From: Rhytidiadelphus loreus
Lineage: Eukaryota; Streptophyta; Bryopsida; Hypnales; Hylocomiaceae
DNA: 64,000 nucleotides
Direction: 5' to 3'
Assembly: GCA_947034895.1 (NCBI GenBank)
Contig: OX344763.1
Coordinates: 73,923,093-73,987,092 of the forward strand
A program made the position numbers and the translations under genes. This document shows positions 50,023 through 63,893 of this stretch, in pieces. Every line of letters starts with the position of its first letter. The stretch's first letter is position 1. Below the pieces are notes generated by a model that saw nothing but the letters and a program-made list of their open reading frames with translations, ran no database searches and had not been told where the DNA came from.

Positions 50023-51872
50023 GAATTCCAAAGGATATGCACGTTTGGGTGGTCACTTTGAATGACTCTGTGCTTGAAACTAAATATTGCGGCAACGGTC
50101 TTGCCCTGTACTTTAATGACGGTTTAAAAAAATATAATGTCACAGAAATTCACGTAAAGAAGATGGTAAAACATGCTTGTGCAAGTTGCATTTATTCCTA
50201 TACTCATGAATTCAAAAGGATATGCACGTTTGGGTGGTCACTTTGAATGATTCTGTGCTTGAAACTAAATATTGCGGCAACGGTCTTGCCCTGTACTTTA
50301 ATGACTGTTTGGAAAAACATAATGTTACGAAAATTCACGTCAAGAAGATGGTAAAACATGTTTGTGCAAGTTGCATTTATTCCTATACTCATGAATTCAA
50401 AAGGATACGCATGTTGGTGTGGTCACTTTGAATGATTTTGTGCGTGAAACTAAAAATTGCAGCAACGGCCTTGCCCTGTACTTTAATGACTGTTTGAAAG
50501 AATATAATGTTACGAAAATTCACGTGATGAAGATGGTAAAACCTGTTTGTGCAAGTTGCATTTATTCCTATACTCATTCATTCAAAAGGATATGCATGTT
50601 CGGGTGGACACTTTGAATGATTCTGTGCTTGAAACTAAAAATTGGAGCAACGGTCTTGCCCTATACTTTAATGACGGTTTAAAAAAATATAATGTCACGG
50701 AAATTCACGTAAAGAAGATGGTAAAACATGCTTGTGCAAGTTGCATTTATTCCTATACTCATGAATTCAAAAGGATATGCACGTTTGGGTTGACACTTTG
50801 AATGATTTTGTGCTTGAAACAGAATATTGCGGCAACGGTCTTGCCCTGTACTTTAATGACGGTTTAAAAAAATATAATGTCACGGAAATTCACGTAAAGA
50901 AGATGGTAAAACATGTTTGTGCAAGTTGCATTTATTCCTATACTCATTCATTCAAAAGGATATGCACGTTTGGGTGGTCACTTTCAATGATTTTGTGCTT
51001 GAAACTAAATATTGCGGCAACGGTCTTGCCCTGTACTTTAATTACTGTTTCAAAAAATATAATGTTACGAAAATTCACGTCAAGAAGATGGTAAAACATG
51101 TTTGTGCAAGTTGCATTTAATCCTATACTCATGAATTCAAAAGGATATGCACGTTTGGGTGGACACATTGAATGATTTTGTGCTTGAAACAGAATATTGC
51201 GGCAACGGTCTTGCCCTGTACTTTAATGACTGTTTGAAAAAATATAATGTTACGAAAATTCACTTAAAGAAGATGGTAAAACATGTTTGTGCAAGTTGCA
51301 TTTAATCCTATACTCATGAATTCAAAAGGATATGCACGTTTGTGTGGTCACTTTGAATGATTTTGTGCCTGAAACTAAAAATTGGAGCAACGGTCTTGCC
51401 CTGTACTTTAATGACTGTTTCAAAAAATATAATGTTACGAAAATTCACGTAAAGAGGATGGTAAAACATGTTTGTGCAAGTTGCATTGATTCCTATACTC
51501 ATGAATTCCAAAAGATATGCACGTTTGGGTGGACACTTTGAATGATTTTGTGCTTGAAACAGAATATTGCGGCAACGGTCTTGCCGTGTACTTTAATGAC
51601 TGTTTCAAAAAATATAATGTTACGAAAATTCACGTACAGAAGATGGTAAAACATGTTTGTGCAAGTTGCATTTATTCCTATACTCATTCATTCAAAAGGA
51701 TATGCACGTTTTGGTGGACACTTTCAATGATTTTGTGCGTGAAACTAAAAATTGGGGCAACGGTTTTGCCCTGTACTTTAATGACGGTTTAAAAAAATAT
51801 AATGTCACGAAAATTCACGTAAAGAAGATGGTAAAACATGTTTGCGCAAGTTGCATTTATTCCTATACTCAT

Positions 51873-52242
51873 GAATTCCAAAGGATATGCACGTTTGGGT
51901 GGTCACTTTGAATGACTCTCTGCTTGAAACTAAATATTGCGGCAACGGTCTTGCCCTGTACTTTAATGACTGTTTCAAAAAATGTAATGTTACGAAAATT
52001 CACGTCAAGAAGATGGTAAAACATGTTTGCGCAAGTTGCATTTATTCCTATACTCATGAATTCCAAAGGATATGCACGTTTGGGTGGTCACTTTGAATGA
52101 CTCTCTGCTTGAAACTAAATATTGCGGCAACGGTCTTGCCCTGTACTTTAATGACTGTTTCAAAAAATGTAATGTTACGAAAATTCACGTCAAGAAGATG
52201 GTAAAACATGTTTGTGCAAGTTGCATTGATTCCTATACTCAT
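51873..52242. repeat. Two adjacent nearly identical Q-like monomers
   Basis: Units at 51873 and 52058 both carry GACTCTCTGCTTG and TTTCAAAAAATGTAATG. They differ at TTTGCGCAAG versus TTTGTGCAAG and at TTTATTCC versus TTGATTCC. This is a single-unit tandem duplication in a block where neighbours usually differ. Confidence 0.85.
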
Positions 52243-54276
52243 GAATTCGAAAGGATATACACATTTGGGTGGACACTTTGAATGATTTTGTGCTTGAAAC
52301 AGAATATTGCGGCAACGGTCTTGCCCTGTACTTTAATGACTGTTTCAAAAAATATAATGTTACGAAAATTCACGTCAAGAAGATGGTAAAACATGTTTGT
52401 GCAAGTTGCATTTATTCCTATACTCATGAATTCCAAAGGATATGCACGTTTGGGTGGCCACTTTGAATAATTTTGTGCGTGAAACTAAAAATTGGAGCAA
52501 CGGTCTTGCTCTATACTTTAATGACTGTTTGAAAAAATATAATGTTACGGAAATTCACGTCAAGAAGATGGTAAAACATGTTTGTGCAAGTTGCATTTAT
52601 TCCTATACTCATGAATTCCAAAGGATATGCACGTTTGGGTGGTCACTTTGAATGACTCTGTGCTTGAAACTAAATATTGCGGCAACGGTCTTGCCCTGTA
52701 CTTTAATGACTGCTTCAAAAAATATAATGTTACGAAAATTCACGTCAAGAAGATGGTAAAACATGTTTGTGCAAGTTGCATTTAATCCTATACTCATGAA
52801 TTCAAAAGGATATGCACGTTTGGGTGGTCACTTTGAATGATTTTGTGCGTGAAACTAAGAATTGGAGCAACGGTCTTGCCCTATACTTTAATGACTGTTT
52901 GAAAAAATATAATGTTACGAAAATTCACGTCAAGAAGATGGTAAAACATGTTTGTGCAAGTTGCATTTATTCCTATACTCATGAATTCAAAAGGATATGC
53001 ACGTTTGGGTGGTCACTTTGAATGATTCTGTGCTTGAAACTAAATATTGCGGCAACGGTCTTGCCCTGTACTTTAATGACGTCTCAAAAAATATAATGTT
53101 ACGAAAATTCACGTCAAGAAGATGGTAAAACATGCTTGTGCAAGTTGCATTTATTCCTATACTCATGAATTCAAAAGGATATGCACGTTTGGGTGGTCAC
53201 TTTGAATAATTTTGTGCGTGAAACTAAAAATTGGGGCAACGGTTTTGCCCTGTACTTTAATGACGGTTTAAAAAAATATAATGTCACGGAAATTCACTTA
53301 AAAAAGATGGTAAAACATGCTTGTGCAAGTTGCATTTATTCCTATACTCATGAATTCAAAAGGATATGCACGTTTGGGTGGTCACTTTGAATAATTTTGT
53401 GCGTGAAACTAAAAATTGGAGCAACGGTCTTGCCCAGTACTTTAATGACTGTTTGAAAAAATATAATGTTACGAAAATTCACGCAAAGAAGATGGTAAAA
53501 CATGTTTGTGCAAGTTGCATTTATTCCTATACTCATGAATTCCAAAGGATATGCACGTTTGGGTGGTCACTTTGAATGATTTTTTGCTTGAAACAGAATA
53601 TTGCGGCAACGGTCTTGCCCTGTACTTTAATGACTGTTTCAAAAAATATAATGTTACGAAAATTCACGTAAAGAAGATGGTAAAACATGTTTGTGCAAGT
53701 TGCATTTATTCCTATACTCATTCATTCAAAAGGATATGCACGTTTTGGTGGACACTTTCAATGATTTTGTGCGTGAAACTAAAAATTGGGGCAACGGTTT
53801 TGCCCTGTACTTTAATGACGGTTTAAAAAAATATAATGTCACGAAAATTCACGTGAAGAAGATGGTAAAACATGCTTGTGCAAGTTGCATTTATTCCTAT
53901 ACTCATGAATTCAAAAGGATATGCACGTTTGGGTGGTCACTTTGAATAATTTTGTGCTTGAAACAGAATATTGTGGCAACGGTCATGCCCTGTACTTTAA
54001 TGACTGCTTCAAAAAATATAATGTTACGAAAATTCACGTCAAGAAGATGGTAAAACATGTTTGTGCAAGTTGCATTTATTCCTATACTCATGAATTCAAA
54101 AGGATATGCACGTTTGGGTGGTCACTTTGAATAATTTTGTGCGTGAAACTAAAAATTGGAGCAACGGTCTTGCCCAGTACTTTAATGATTGTTTGAAAAA
54201 ATATAATGTTACGAAAATTCACGCAAAGAAGATGGTAAAACATGTTTGCGCAAGTTGCATTTATTCCTATACTCAT
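52058..54276. repeat. 2219-bp 12-monomer higher-order repeat, full copy
   Basis: Twelve units, one of them 184 bp. Markers are ATACACATTTGGGTGGACAC (about 52257), GGTGGCCAC (about 52455), AACTAAGAATTGG (about 52853) and GACGTCTCAAAAAA (about 53078). The first three return 2219 bp on. Confidence 0.87.
52983..53166. repeat. 184-bp monomer, GACGTCTCAA deletion
   Basis: GACGTCTCAAAAAA replaces the usual GACTGTTTCAAAAAA. The next three 184-bp units at the same site read GACGTTTC, so this one has an added change. Confidence 0.9.
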
Positions 54277-55320
54277 GAATTCCAAAGGATATGCACGTTT
54301 GGGTGGTCACTTTGAATGACTCTCTGCTTGAAACTAAATATTGCGGCAACGGTCTTGCCCTGTACTTTAATGACTGTTTCAAAAAATGTAATGTTACGAA
54401 AATTCACGTCAAGAAGATGGTAAAACATGTTTGTGCAAGTTGCATTGATTCCTATACTCATGAATTCGAAAGGATATACACATTTGGGTGGACACTTTGA
54501 ATGATTTTGTGCTTGAAACAGAATATTGCGGCAACGGTCTTGCCCTGTACTTTAATGACTGTTTCAAAAAATATAATGTTACGAAAATTCACGTCAAGAA
54601 GATGGTAAAACATGTTTGTGCAAGTTGCATTTATTCCTATACTCATGAATTCCAAAGGATATGCACGTTTGGGTGGCCACTTTGAATAATTTTGTGCGTG
54701 AAACTAAAAATTGGAGCAACGGTCTTGCTCTATACTTTAATGACTGTTTGAAAAAATATAATGTTACGGAAATTCACGTCAAGAAGATGGTAAAACATGT
54801 TTGTGCAAGTTGCATTTATTCCTATACTCATGAATTCCAAAGGATATGCACGTTTGGGTGGTCACTTTGAATGACTCTGTGCTTGAAACTAAATATTGCG
54901 GCAACGGTCTTGCCCTGTACTTTAATGACTGCTTCAAAAAATATAATGTTACGAAAATTCACGTCAAGAAGATGGTAAAACATGTTTGTGCAAGTTGCAT
55001 TTAATCCTATACTCATGAATTCAAAAGGATATGCACGTTTGGGTGGTCACTTTGAATGATTTTGTGCGTGAAACTAAGAATTGGAGCAACGGTCTTGCCC
55101 TATACTTTAATGACTGTTTGAAAAAATATAATGTTACGAAAATTCACGTCAAGAAGATGGTAAAACATGTTTGTGCAAGTTGCATTTATTCCTATACTCA
55201 TGAATTCAAAAGGATATGCACGTTTGGGTGGTCACTTTGAATGATTCTGTGCTTGAAACTGAATATTGCGGCAACGGTCTTGCCCTGTACTTTAATGACG
55301 TTTCAAAAAATATAATGTTA
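54277..55320. repeat. 2219-bp higher-order repeat, partial second copy
   Basis: It matches 52058-53100 through the GGTGGCCAC, TTTAATCC and AACTAAGAATTGG units and the 184-bp unit, here with GACGTTTCAAAAAA. Beyond about 55320 it continues with the GCCCAGTAC unit, skipping one unit of the first copy. Confidence 0.83.
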
Positions 55321-55385
55321 CGAAAATTCACGCAAAGAAGATGGTAAAACATGCTTGTGCAAGTTGCATTTATTCCTATACTCAT
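55202..55385. repeat. 184-bp monomer, GACGTTTCAA deletion 2
   Basis: Same deletion site as at 52983, following the AACTAAGAATTGG unit in the same way. Here CTGAATATTG and CACGCAAAG are private. Confidence 0.9.
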
Positions 55386-56125
55386 GAATTCAAAAGGATA
55401 TGCACGTTTGGGTGGTCACTTTGAATAATTTTGTGCGTGAAACTAAAAATTGGAGCAACGGTCTTGCCCAGTACTTTAATGACTGTTTGAAAAAATATAA
55501 TTTTACGAAAATTCACGCAAAGAAGATGGTAAAACATGTTTGTGCAAGTCGCATTTATTCCTATACTCATGAATTCAAAAGGATATGCACGTTTGGGTGG
55601 TCACTTTGAATGACTCTGTGCTTGAAACTAAATATTGCGGCAACGGTCTTGCCCTGTACTTTAATGACTGCTTCAAAAAATATAATGTTACGAAAATTCA
55701 CGTCAAGAAGATGGTAAAACATGTTTGTGCAAGTTGCATTGATTTCTATACTCATGAATTCCAAAGGATATGCACGTTTGGGTGGACACTTTGAATGATT
55801 TTGTGCTTGAAACAGAATATTGCGGCAACGGTCTTGCCCTGTACTTTAATGACTGCTTCAAAAAATATAATGTCACGAAAATTCACGTAAAGAAGATGGT
55901 AAAACATGTTTGTGCAAGTTGCATTTATTCCTATACTCATGAATTCAAAAGGATATGCACGTTTTGGTGGTCACTTTCAATGATTTTGTGCGTGAAACTA
56001 AAAATTGGGGCAACGGTTTTGCCCTGTACTTTAGTGACGGTTTAAAAAAATATAATGTCACGGAAATTCACGTGAAGAAGATGGTAAAACATGCTTGTGC
56101 AAGTTGCATTTATTCCTATACTCAT

Positions 56126-58714
56126 GAATTCAAAAGGATATGCACGTTTGGGTGGTCACTTTGAATAATTTTGTGCGTGAAACTAAAAATTGGAGCAACG
56201 GTCTTGCCCAGTACTTTAATGACTGTTTGAAAAAATATAATTTTACGAAAATTCACGCAAAGAAGATGGTAAAACATGTTTGTGCAAGTTGCATTTATTC
56301 CTATACTCATGAATTCCAAAGGATATGCACGTTTGGGTGGTCACTTTGAATGACTCTGTGCTTGAAACTAAATATTGCGGCAACGGTCTTGCCCTGTACT
56401 TTAATGACTGCTTCAAAAAATATAATGTTACGAAAATTCACGTCAAGAAGATGGTAAAACATGTTTGTGCAAGTTGCATTTAATCCTATACTCATGAATT
56501 CAAAAGGATATGCACGTTTGGGTGGTCACTTTGAATGATTTTGTGCGTGAAACTAAGAATTGGAGCAACGGTCTTGCCCTATACTTTAATGACTGTTTGA
56601 AAAAATATAATGTTACGAAAATTCACGTCAAGAAGATGGTAAAACATGTTTGTGCAAGTTGCATTTATTCCTATACTCATGAATTCCAAAGGATATGCAC
56701 GTTTGGGTGGTCACTTTGACTGATTCTGTGCTTGAAACTAAATATTGCGGCAACGGTCTTGCCCTGTACTTTAATGACGTTTCAAAAAATATAATGTTAC
56801 GAAAATTCACGTCAAGAAGATGGTAAAACATGCTTGTGCAAGTTGCATTTATTCCTATACTCATGAATTCAAAAGGATATGCACGTTTGGGTGGTCACTT
56901 TGAATAATTTTGTGCGTGAAACTAAAAATTGGAGCAACGGTCTTGCCCAGTACTTTAATGACTGTTTGAAAAAATATAATTTTACGAAAATTCACGCAAA
57001 GAAGATGGTAAAACATGTTTGTGCAAGTTGCATTGATTTCTATACTCATGAATTCCAAAGGATATGCACGTTTGGGTGGACACTTTGAATGATTTTGTGC
57101 TTGAAACAGAATATTGCGGCAACGGTCTTGCCCTGTACTTTAATGACTGCTTCAAAAAATATAATGTCACGAAAATTCACGTAAAGAAGATGGTAAAACA
57201 TGTTTGTGCAAGTTGCATTTATTCCTATACTCATGAATTCAAAAGGATATGCACGTTTTGGTGGTCACTTTCAATGATTTTGTGCGTGAAACTAAAAATT
57301 GGGGCAACGGTTTTGCCCTGTACTTTAGTGACGGTTTAAAAAAATATAATGTCACGGAAATTCACGTGAAGAAGATGGTAAAACATGCTTGTGCAAGTTG
57401 CATTTATTCCTATACTCATGAATTCAAAAGGATATGCACGTTTGGGTGGTCACTTTGAATAATTTTGTGCGTGAAACTAAAAATTGGAGCAACGGTCTTG
57501 CCCAGTACTTTAATGACTGTTTGAAAAAATATAATTTTACGAAAATTCACGCAAAGAAGATGGTAAAACATGTTTGTGCAAGTCGCATTTATTCCTATAC
57601 TCATGAATTCAAAAGGATATGCACGTTTGTTTGGTCACTTTGAATGACTCTCTGCTTGAAACTAAATATTGCGGCAACAGTCTTGCCCTGTACTTTAATG
57701 ACTGTTTCAAAAAATGTAATGTTACGAAAATTCACGTCAAGAAGATGGTAAAACATGTTTGTGCAAGTTGCATTGATTCCTATACTCATGAATTCGAAAG
57801 GATATACACGTTTGGGTGGACACTTTGAATGATTTTGTGCTTGAAACAGAATATTGCGGCAACGGTCTTGCCCTGTACTTTAATGACTGTTTGAGAAAAT
57901 ATAATGTTACGAAAATTCACGTCAAGAAGATGGTAAAACATGTTTGTACAAGTTGCATTTATTCCTATACTCATGAATTCAAAAGGATATGCACGTTTGG
58001 GTGGTCACTTTGAATGATTTTGTGCGTGAAACTAAAAATTGGAGCAACGGTCTTGCCCTGTACTTTAATGACTGTTTGCAAAAATATAATGTTACGAAAA
58101 TTCACGTCAAGAAGATGGTAAAACATGTTTGTACAAGTTGCATTTATTCCTATACTCATGAATTCAAAAGGATATGCACGTTTGGGTGGTCACTTTGAAT
58201 GATTTTGTGCGTGAAACTAAAAATTGGAGCAACGGTCTTGCCCTGTACTTTAATGACGGTTTAAAAAAATATAATGTCACGAAAATTCACGTCAAGAAGA
58301 TGGTAAAACATGCTTGTGCAAGTTGCATTTATTCCTATACTCATGAATTCAAAAGGATATGCACGTTTGGGTGGTCACTTTGAATGATTTTGTGCGTGAA
58401 ACTAAAAATTGGAGCAACGGTCTTGCCCTGTTCTTTAATGACTGTTTCAGAAAATATAATGTTACGAAAATTCACGTCAAGAAGATGGTAAAACATGTTT
58501 GTGCAAGTTGCATTGATTCCTATACTCATGAATTCGAAAGGATATGCACATTTGGGTGGACACTTTAAATGATTTTGTGCTTGAAACTAAATATTGCGGC
58601 AACGGTCTTGCCCTGTACTTTAATGACTGCTTCAAAAAATATAATGTTACGAAAATTCACGTCAAGAAGATGGTAAAACATGTTTGTGCAAGTTGCATTT
58701 AATCCTATACTCAT
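56126..58714. repeat. 2589-bp 14-monomer higher-order repeat, copy 1
   Basis: Fourteen units, one of them 184 bp. Markers are GCCCAGTAC with TATAATTTTACG and CACGCAAAG, AACTAAGAATTGG, GACGTTTCAAAAAA, CTTTAGTGACGG, TTTGTTTGGTCAC, GGCAACAGTC, TTTGCAAAAATAT and CTGTTCTTTAATG. Every one returns 2589 bp on. Confidence 0.9.
56681..56864. repeat. 184-bp monomer, GACGTTTCAA deletion 3
   Basis: Same deletion, in the first 2589-bp copy. Confidence 0.9.
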
Positions 58715-61160
58715 GAATTCAAAAGGATATGCACGTTTGGGTGGTCACTTTGAATAATTTTGTGCGTGAAACTAAAAATTGGAGCAACGGTCTTGCCCAG
58801 TACTTTAATGACTGTTTGAAAAAATATAATTTTACGAAAATTCACGCAAAGAAGATGGTAAAACATGTTTGTGCAAGTTGCATTTATTCCTATACTCATG
58901 AATTCCAAAGGATATGCACGTTTGGGTGGTCACTTTGAATGACTCTGTGCTTGAAACTAAATATTGCGGCAACGGTCTTGCCCTGTACTTTAATGACTGC
59001 TTCAAAAAATATAATGTTACGAAAATTCACGTCAAGAAGATGGTAAAACATGTTTGTGCAAGTTGCATTTAATCCTATACTCATGAATTCAAAAGGATAT
59101 GCACGTTTGGGTGGTCACTTTGAATGATTTTGTGCGTGAAACTAAGAATTGGAGCAACGGTCTTGCCCTATACTTTAATGACTGTTTGAAAAAATATAAT
59201 GTTACGAAAATTCACGTCAAGAAGATGGTAAAACATGTTTGTGCAAGTTGCATTGATTCCTATACTCATGAATTCCAAAGGATATGCACGTTTGGGTGGT
59301 CACTTTGACTGATTCTGTGCTTGAAACTAAATATTGCGGCAACGGTCTTGCCCTGTACTTTAATGACGTTTCAAAAAATATAATGTTACGAAAATTCACG
59401 TCAAGAAGATGGTAAAACATGCTTGTGCAAGTTGCATTTATTCCTATACTCATGAATTCAAAAGGATATGCACGTTTGGGTGGTCACTTTGAATAATTTT
59501 GTGCGTGAAACTAAAAATTGGAGCAACGGTCTTGCCCAGTACTTTAATGACTGTTTGAAAAAATATAATTTTACGAAAATTCACGCAAAGAAGATGGTAA
59601 AACATGTTTGTGCAAGTTGCATTGATTTCTATACTCATGAATTCCAAAGGATATGCACGTTTGGGTGGACACTTTGAATGATTTTGTGCTTGAAACAGAA
59701 TATTGCGGCAACGGTCTTGCCCTGTACTTTAATGACTGCTTCAAAAAATATAATGTCACGAAAATTCACGTAAAGAAGATGGTAAAACATGTTTGTGCAA
59801 GTTGCATTTATTCCTATACTCATGAATTCAAAAGGATATGCACGTTTTGGTGGTCACTTTCAATGATTTTGTGCGTGAAACTAAAAATTGGGGCAACGGT
59901 TTTGCCCTGTACTTTAGTGACGGTTTAAAAAAATATAATGTCACGGAAATTCACGTGAAGAAGATGGTAAAACATGCTTGTGCAAGTTGCATTTATTCCT
60001 ATACTCATGAATTCAAAAGGATATGCACGTTTGGGTGGTCACTTTGAATAATTTTGTGCGTGAAACTAAAAATTGGAGCAACGGTCTTGCCCAGTACTTT
60101 AATGACTGTTTGAAAAAATATAATTTTACGAAAATTCACGCAAAGAAGATGGTAAAACATGTTTGTGCAAGTCGCATTTATTCCTATACTCATGAATTCA
60201 AAAGGATATGCACGTTTGTTTGGTCACTTTGAATGACTCTCTGCTTGAAACTAAATATTGCGGCAACAGTCTTGCCCTGTACTTTAATGACTGTTTCAAA
60301 AAATGTAATGTTACGAAAATTCACGTCAAGAAGATGGTAAAACATGTTTGTGCAAGTTGCATTGATTCCTATACTCATGAATTCGAAAGGATATACACGT
60401 TTGGGTGGACACTTTGAATGATTTTGTGCTTGAAACAGAATATTGCGGCAACGGTCTTGCCCTGTACTTTAATGACTGTTTGAGAAAATATAATGTTACG
60501 AAAATTCACGTCAAGAAGATGGTAAAACATGTTTGTACAAGTTGCATTTATTCCTATACTCATGAATTCAAAAGGATATGCACGTTTGGGTGGTCACTTT
60601 GAATGATTTTGTGCGTGAAACTAAAAATTGGAGCAACGGTCTTGCCCTGTACTTTAATGACTGTTTGCAAAAATATAATGTTACGAAAATTCACGTCAAG
60701 AAGATGGTAAAACATGTTTGTACAAGTTGCATTTATTCCTATACTCATGAATTCAAAAGGATATGCACGTTTGGGTGGTCACTTTGAATGATTTTGTGCG
60801 TGAAACTAAAAATTGGAGCAACGGTCTTGCCCTGTACTTTAATGACGGTTTAAAAAAATATAATGTCACGAAAATTCACGTCAAGAAGATGGTAAAACAT
60901 GCTTGTGCAAGTTGCATTTATTCCTATACTCATGAATTCAAAAGGATATGCACGTTTGGGTGGTCACTTTGAATGATTTTGTGCGTGAAACTAAAAATTG
61001 GAGCAACGGTCTTGCCCTGTTCTTTAATGACTGTTTCAGAAAATATAATGTTACGAAAATTCACGTCAAGAAGATGGTAAAACATGTTTGTGCAAGTTGC
61101 ATTGATTCCTATACTCATGAATTCGAAAGGATATGCACATTTGGGTGGACACTTTAAATG
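58715..61160. repeat. 2589-bp higher-order repeat, copy 2
   Basis: Unit for unit match to copy 1 through thirteen units. The fourteenth diverges, with CAGAATATTGCGG and TATAACGTTACG where copy 1 has CTAAATATTGCGG and TATAATGTTACG. One difference inside is TTTATTCC in copy 1 against TTGATTCC in copy 2 near 59252. Confidence 0.88.
59270..59453. repeat. 184-bp monomer, GACGTTTCAA deletion 4
   Basis: Same deletion, exactly 2589 bp after the previous one, in the second 2589-bp copy. Confidence 0.9.
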
Positions 61161-61488
61161 ATTTTGTGCTTGAAACAGAATATTGCGGCAACGGTCTTGC
61201 CCTGTACTTTAATGACTGCTTCAAAAAATATAACGTTACGAAAATTCACGTCAAGAAGATGGTAAAACATGCTTGTGCAAGTTGCATTTATTCCTATACT
61301 CATGAATTCAAAAGGATATGCACGTTTGGGTGGACACTTTGAATGATTTTGTGCGTGAAACTAAAAATTGGAGCAACGGTCTTGCCCTGTACTTTAATGA
61401 CGGTTTAAAAAAATATAATGTCACGAAAATTCACGTCAAGAAGATGGTAAAACATGTTTGTGCAAGTTGCATTTATTCCTATACTCAT

Positions 61489-63893
61489 GAATTCAAAAGG
61501 ATATGCACGTTTGGGTGGTCACTTTGAATGATTTTGTGCGTGAAACTAAAAATTGGAGCAACGGTCTTGCCCTGTTCTTTAATGACTGTTTCAAAAAATA
61601 TAATGTTACGAAAATTCACGTAAAGAAGATGGTAAAACATGTTTGTGCAAGTTGCATTGATTCCTATACTCATGAATTCGAAAGGATATGCACATTTGGG
61701 TGGTCACTTTGAATGATTCTGTGCGTGAAACTAAAAATTGGAGCAACGGTCTTGCCCTATACTTTAATGACTGTTTGAAAAAATATAATGTTACGAAAAT
61801 TCACGTCAAGAAGATGGTAAAACATGTTTGTGCAAGTTGCATTTATTCCTATACTCATGAATTCAAAAGGATATGCACGTTTGGGTGGTCACTTTGAATG
61901 ATTTTGTGCGTGAAACTAAAAATTCGAGCAACGGTCTTGCCCTATACTTTAATGACCGTTTGAAAAAATATAATGTCACAAAAATTCACGTACAGAAGAT
62001 TGTAAAACATGCTTGTGCAAGTTGCATTTATTCCTATACTCATGAATTCCAAAGGATATGCACGTTTGGGTGGTCACTTTGAATGACTCTGTGCTTGAAA
62101 CTAAATATTGCGGCAACGGTCTTGCCCTGTACTTTAATGGCTGTTTGAAAGAATATAATGTTACGAAAATTCACGTACAGAAGATTGTAAAACATGTTTG
62201 TGCAAGTTGCATTTAATCCTATACTCATGAATTCAAAAGGATATGCACGTTTGGGTGGTCACTTTGAATGATTTTGTGCGTGAAACTAAAAATTGGAGCA
62301 ACGGTCTTGCCCTGTTCTTTAATGACTGTTTCAAAAAATATAATGTTACGAAAATTCACATCAAGAAGATGGTAAAACATGTTTGTGCAAGTTGCATTGA
62401 TTCCTATACTCATGAATTCGAAAGGATATGCACGTTTGGGTGGACACTTTGAATGATTTTGTGCTTGAATCAGAATATTGCGGCAACGGTCTTGCCCTGT
62501 ACTTTAATGACTGTTTGAAAAAATATAATGTTACGAAAATTCACGTCAAGAAGATGGTAAAACATGTTTGTGCAAGTTGCATTTATTCCTATACTCATGA
62601 ATTCAAAAGGATATGCACGTTTGGGTGGTCACTTTGAATGATTTTGTGCGTGAAACTAAAAATTGGAGCAACGGTCTTGCCCTATACTTTAATGACCGTT
62701 TGAAAAAATATAATGTCACAAAAATTCACGTACAGAAGATTGTAAAACATGCTTGTGCAAGTTGCATTTATTCCTATACTCATGAATTCCAAAGGATATG
62801 CACGTTTGGGTGGTCACTTTGAATGACTCTGTGCTTGAAACTAAATATTGCGGCAACGGTCTTGCCCTGTACTTTAATGGCTGTTTGAAAGAATATAATG
62901 TCACGAAAATTCATGTCAAGAAGATGGTAAAACATGCTTGTGCAAGTTGCATTTATTCCTATACTCATGAATTCAAAAGGATATGCACGTTTGGGTGGTC
63001 ACTTTGAATGATTTTGTGCGTGAAACTAAAAATTGGAGCAACGGTCTTGCCCTGTTCTTTAATGACTGTTTCAAAAAATATAATGTTACGAAAATTCACA
63101 TCAAGAAGATGGTAAAACATGTTTGTGCAAGTTGCATTGATTCCTATACTCATGAATTCGAAAGGATATGCACGTTTGGGTAGACACTTTGAATGATTTT
63201 GTGCTTGAAACAGAATATTGCGGCAACGGTCTTGCCCTGTACTTTAATGACTGTTTGAAAAAATATAATGTTACGAAAATTCACGTCAAGAAGATGGTAA
63301 AACATGTTTGTGCAAGTTGCATTTATTCCTATACTCATGAATTCAAAAGGATACGCACGTTTGGGTGGTCACTTTGAATGATTTTGAGCGTGAAACTAAA
63401 AATTGGAGCAACGGTCTTGCCCTATACTTTAATGACTGTTTGAAAAAATATAATGTTACGAAAATTCACGTCAAGAAGATGGTAAAACATGTTTGTGCAA
63501 GTTGCATTTATTCCTATACTCATGAATTCAAAAGGATATGCACGTTTGGGTGGTCACTTTGAATGATTTTGTGCGTGAAACTAAAAATTGGAGCAACGGT
63601 CTTGCCCTATACTTTAATGACCGTTTGAAAAAATATAATGTCACAAAAATTCACGTACAGAAGATAGTAAAACATGCTTGTGCAAGTTGCATTTATTCCT
63701 ATACTCATGAATTCCAAAGGATATGCACGTTTGGGTGGTCACTTTGAATGACTCTGTGCTTGAAACTAAATATTGCGGCAACGGTCTTGCCCTGTACTTT
63801 AATGGCTGTTTGAAAGAATATAATGTTACGAAAATTCACGTACAGAAGATGGTAAAACATGTTTGTGCAAGTTGCATTTAATCCTATACTCAT
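61489..63893. repeat. 740-bp tetramer, three copies, the last with an extra monomer
   Basis: Copies start at 61489, 62229 and 62969. The order is a CTGTTCTTTAATG unit, a fourth-type unit, a GACCGTTTG unit with GTCACAAAAATTC, and a Q-like unit with AATGGCTGTTTG. Copy 3 is 925 bp because a TGAGCG K unit (63339-63523) is inserted, so the GACCGTTTG marker steps by 740 and then by 925 bp. Confidence 0.87.
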
